Shown here: piece after piece, positions 61,646 through 64,000 of the stretch | Layout: every line of letters begins with the position of its first letter | Numbering within the stretch: the first letter of the stretch is position 1 | Origin: an uncultured Aquimarina sp. | GTDB lineage: Bacteria; Bacteroidota; Bacteroidia; Flavobacteriales; Flavobacteriaceae | Direction of reading: 5' to 3' | Length of the DNA: 64,000 nt | Assembly: GCF_947495315.1 (NCBI RefSeq) | Contig: NZ_CANLYD010000019.1 | Location: 1 to 64,000, forward strand | Notes under the pieces: generated by a model | Databases searched by the model: none | Told to the model about the DNA's origin: nothing | What the model saw: only the letters and a program-made list of their open reading frames with translations | Made by a program: the position numbers and the translations under genes

Positions 61646-62155
61646 TTATTTATTTTTAATATTTAGATCCATACCATCATAAAAACCTAAATCTTTATTT
61701 TTTAATTGTTTTGTCCAAAAAGCTATCTGTCCTGTATGATACGACAAGTGTTCTGTAACATGAATTGCGATACCAATTCCGGAAAAAGTAAACCCTTGTA
61801 CTTCTCTTTTTCTCATTAATTCAGAAAAAGAACAGTCTAACAATGTTGTTTTTGCTTGTTTAACTGTGTTATTAAGTTTTGATAACAACTGTGCTTTAGA
61901 GAAACCTTCAGTAGCTTCAAACTCTGCATAACGATCACGTTTATCTTCTAAGTTTCCTAAAGAAGCGATAGCATACTGAGTAATATTACCACATAAATGC
62001 AAAATCAAATTCCCTATACTATTAGAAGATTCGTTAAATCGTTTCCAAATATCATCCTCTGCAAGTTGATCAAAACTGCTAGAGACCATCCTGATACTTT
62101 CATCTAACCTATAAATGATTTGTTCTTTAAACTCTTTAGCTATCTCCTCGTTCAT
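61646..62155 (-). CDS. DinB-family protein within the histidine operon
   Basis: A 169-residue four-helix DinB/DUF1572-type protein with the metal-ligand His pattern: NLILHLCGNI near 50, IAIHVTEHLSYHTGQIAFW near 130-148. DinB-fold proteins include thiol transferases (for example bacillithiol transferases); BshA in this window shows that bacillithiol is probably made. It lies between hisF and hisA; I see no reason from pathway logic, so a passenger is likely. Confidence 0.83.
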   Translation of the reverse strand: MNEEIAKEFKEQIIYRLDESIRMVSSSFDQLAEDDIWKRFNESSNSIGNLILHLCGNITQYAIASLGNLEDKRDRYAEFEATEGFSKAQLLSKLNNTVKQAKTTLLDCSFSELMRKREVQGFTFSGIGIAIHVTEHLSYHTGQIAFWTKQLKNKDLGFYDGMDLNIKNK

Positions 62156-62229
62156 TATTTTAAAGTATTAGATCCTGCTCTGCAGCAAGATTAGTCCAAC
62201 TTACAATTTTGAGTTCGTTCTTAAACTTC

Positions 62230-62961
62230 TTAAAATTGAGTTCCACTAATATAATTCTCTAGTTGTTTCAAGCTAATTCGGTTTTCGTAAATAGCTTTTC
62301 CAATAATAGTTCCTTCGCATCCTAATTCAGCCAATTTTGGTAATTCATCAAAAGTTGAAATGCCGCCGGAAGCAATTAGTTTTATATCATTTATTTCTGT
62401 CAACATCTTTTTATACAAATCAAAAGAAGGTCCTTCTAACATCCCATCTTTACTTATATCAGTACAGATCACATATGAGATCCCTTCTTTCTGGTATTTT
62501 TTAACAAAAGGTATTAACTCTTTATCACTTTCTTCTAACCAACCGCTAACAGCAATCTTTTCATTTTGTGCATCTGCACCCAAAATAATCTTATCCTTAC
62601 CAAACTTTGATAACCAAGATTTAAAAATGTCTGCATTCTTTACAGCAATACTGCCACCAGTAATTTGATTTGCACCACTATTGAAAGCAATTTTTAGATC
62701 TTCATCGGTTTTTAAACCGCCTCCAAAATCAATTTTTAAGCTTGTTTTAGAAGCTATTTGCTCTAACACCTTATGATTTACAATATGTTTAGACTTAGCC
62801 CCATCGAGATCTACTAAATGTAAATATTGAATTCCGTGTGCTTCAAACTCCTTAGCAACTTCTAATGGGTTTTCGTTATATATTTTCTTAGTATCATAAT
62901 CTCCTTTCGAGAGTCTAACGCATTTTCCGTCTATGATATCTATTGCTGGTATTATTCTCAT
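62230..62961 (-). CDS. hisA: ProFAR isomerase HisA
   Basis: A 243-residue TIM-barrel isomerase: [20 protein letters not shown] with the catalytic Asp at 8, HLVDLDGAK near 48, [13 protein letters not shown] near 77, [15 protein letters not shown] with the second Asp near 167, and [12 protein letters not shown] near 195. It catalyses step 4 of histidine synthesis. Full length. Confidence 0.96.
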   Translation of the reverse strand: MRIIPAIDIIDGKCVRLSKGDYDTKKIYNENPLEVAKEFEAHGIQYLHLVDLDGAKSKHIVNHKVLEQIASKTSLKIDFGGGLKTDEDLKIAFNSGANQITGGSIAVKNADIFKSWLSKFGKDKIILGADAQNEKIAVSGWLEESDKELIPFVKKYQKEGISYVICTDISKDGMLEGPSFDLYKKMLTEINDIKLIASGGISTFDELPKLAELGCEGTIIGKAIYENRISLKQLENYISGTQF

Positions 62962-62980
62962 TGATTAACTTATTAATCAA

Positions 62981-63329
62981 CCCTGAACTTGTTTCAGGGT
63001 CTATTTTGTATTATTAGTGTCTTTAATTTTGGATTTGATTTCTTTACCAAATTCCATTTCCATTCTTTATGCCAATTTTTTAATTGTTTTTCTCTAGCCC
63101 TTGCCAAATTACCTTCTTCGTATTCTTCAAAATAAACTAAGTCAAATGCACCATATCGTTTTGTGAAATACGCTCCATTTCCAGACTTATGTTCCTTAAG
63201 TCTCCTAATGATATCATTAGTAAAACCAACGTAAATAACTGTTCTATTTTTATTTGACAATATGTAACAATAATACTTCAACTATAAGTTATTATCTAAT
63301 TAGTAAGGATTCTGAAACAAGTTCAGAAT
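62981..63329 (-). mobile_element. GIY-YIG gene flanked by facing palindromes
   Basis: The 95-residue GIY-YIG gene lies exactly between two palindromes sharing a perfect 15-bp inverted repeat: CTGAACTTGTTTCAG (62983-62997) and CTGAAACAAGTTCAG (63312-63326). The gene's stop codon lies inside the left palindrome. The right palindrome ends one base before the hisH stop codon. The palindromes have the same CTTGT/ACAAG loops and inner flanks (TCTATTTT; AGGAT) as the short elements at 60713 and in rnpB. Confidence 0.6.
62994..63281 (-). CDS. GIY-YIG endonuclease-like protein
   Basis: A 95-residue single-domain GIY-YIG protein: CYILSNKNRTVIYVGFTNDI at the start (the CYI...YVG pair), IRRLKEHKSG with the catalytic Arg and His, YFEEYEEGNLARAREKQLKNW with the metal Glu, and a Lys-rich C-terminus. 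These small URI/YhbQ-like proteins are often annotated without a role. It breaks the hisH-hisA link and is bounded by palindromes, so a part in moving or cutting them is possible. The last codons are provided by the repeat. Confidence 0.88.
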   Translation of the reverse strand: MKYYCYILSNKNRTVIYVGFTNDIIRRLKEHKSGNGAYFTKRYGAFDLVYFEEYEEGNLARAREKQLKNWHKEWKWNLVKKSNPKLKTLIIQNRP

Positions 63330-63330
63330 G

Positions 63331-63912
63331 TTACAGGTTCAAAAAATTCTCTAGAATTTTTGAACCTGTAACACTACTCTTTTCAGGATGAAACTGAGTT
63401 CCATAGAAGTTATCTTTTTGCAATGCTGTACTATAGGTTATTCCATAGCTTGACTGTGCTATGGTTTCTTCCATTACCGGAGCATAATAACTATGCACTA
63501 AATAGATATACTCTTTTTCTGCTACTCCATCAAACAATTTAGATTTTAAAGATTCTATTTGGTTCCACCCTATTTGTGGAACTTTTACACCGTGATTAAA
63601 CCTCACTACATCCGTATGAAAAATCCCTAATCCTTCAGTATCACCTTCTTCCGTATAGTTACACATTAACTGCATTCCTAAACAAATACCTAATACAGGT
63701 TGTTTTAACTGTGGCACCAAAGTATCCAAACCAGATTCTCTTAATTTTTTCATAGCGCTACTTGCCTCACCAACTCCCGGAAAGATAACTTTATCCGCGG
63801 CTCTAATTTCATCAGGATCATCACTTAAAATCGCTTTATATCCTAATCGTTGAATTGCAAATTTGATTGATTGGATATTTCCTGCTCCGTAATTTATGAT
63901 TACTATTTTCAT
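63331..63912 (-). CDS. hisH: Imidazole glycerol phosphate synthase subunit HisH
   Basis: A 193-residue glutamine amidotransferase: VIINYGAGNIQSIKFAIQ at the start, FPGVGEAS near 44, LGICLGMQLM with the nucleophile Cys at 77, and GTQFHPEKSS with His 175 and Glu 177. It supplies ammonia to HisF. Full length. The earlier genes of the operon lie beyond the window; a run of AGTATTAAGTAC-like repeats is upstream (63920-63955). Confidence 0.96.
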   Translation of the reverse strand: MKIVIINYGAGNIQSIKFAIQRLGYKAILSDDPDEIRAADKVIFPGVGEASSAMKKLRESGLDTLVPQLKQPVLGICLGMQLMCNYTEEGDTEGLGIFHTDVVRFNHGVKVPQIGWNQIESLKSKLFDGVAEKEYIYLVHSYYAPVMEETIAQSSYGITYSTALQKDNFYGTQFHPEKSSVTGSKILENFLNL

Positions 63913-64000
63913 TTTTACAATTAGTATTAAGTACTAAGTACAAAGTATTAAGTATATTTTCTTTGTCACCAAAAAACTTTGTGCTCAATATTAATTACTT

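Overview
The window reads as the chromosome of a low-GC member of the Bacteroidota, most likely a marine Flavobacteriaceae. Supporting signs are type IX secretion proteins (a gliding-motility C-terminal domain protein with PorP/SprF and OmpA partners), bacillithiol synthesis (BshA), DUF4494, a DnaX without zinc cysteines, many SusD-free outer-membrane barrels, and -7 boxes of the form TAnnTTTG instead of sigma70 boxes. I do not assign a genus.

Positions 1-3,919 are accessory DNA. Three unrelated single genes (TIMP-like, S41 peptidase, SRPBCC lipoprotein) are each framed by a gene-specific inverted core (GTT.../...AAC) and followed by long hairpin-forming repeats. This is the architecture of an integron cassette array, but no integrase is visible and the repeats do not look like standard attC sites. 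Positions 3,949-8,978 continue as a low-GC set of AraC/GyrI, lipoprotein, methyltransferase and VanW genes.

Positions 8,973-16,000 are on the minus strand: a membrane-bound AraC-type regulator, a 44-residue double-glycine-leader peptide gene that had not been called as an ORF, and a tight operon of GH3 glucosidase, a gluconokinase/6-phosphogluconate dehydrogenase fusion and a GntP gluconate permease. Positions 16,289-29,214 hold housekeeping and envelope genes and a likely lysine-catabolism end module (DUF1338/HglS-like enzyme, YdiJ-like D-2-hydroxyglutarate dehydrogenase, Lrp regulator). RNase P RNA lies at 29,280-29,647 on the minus strand and dnaX diverges from it.

Positions 31,763-39,789 are a plus-strand run of transporters, secreted proteins, a flavin monooxygenase, a Crp/Fnr regulator and an FMN reductase, with three copies of a TTAAT-N4-(A/G)TTAA palindrome in front of genes. 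Positions 40,528-44,684 carry a SixA-PPK1-Ppx polyphosphate operon. Positions 47,270-53,314 are the pdxH, rnz, pyrB, pyrR and rpsA neighbourhood, 54,175-59,937 a three-gene type IX (type B) surface-protein operon, and 60,107-63,912 the 3' half of the histidine operon (hisH, hisA, hisF, hisIE), into which a DinB gene, a GIY-YIG nuclease gene and palindromic repeats have been placed.

The two most unusual systems are the integrase-less cassette array and a family of paired palindromes with a conserved CTTG(A/T) loop. That pair occurs as a short element between hisF and hisIE, again inside the P3 region of RNase P RNA, and a third time flanking a GIY-YIG nuclease gene between hisH and hisA, which suggests a nuclease-linked mobile element and its non-autonomous copies.
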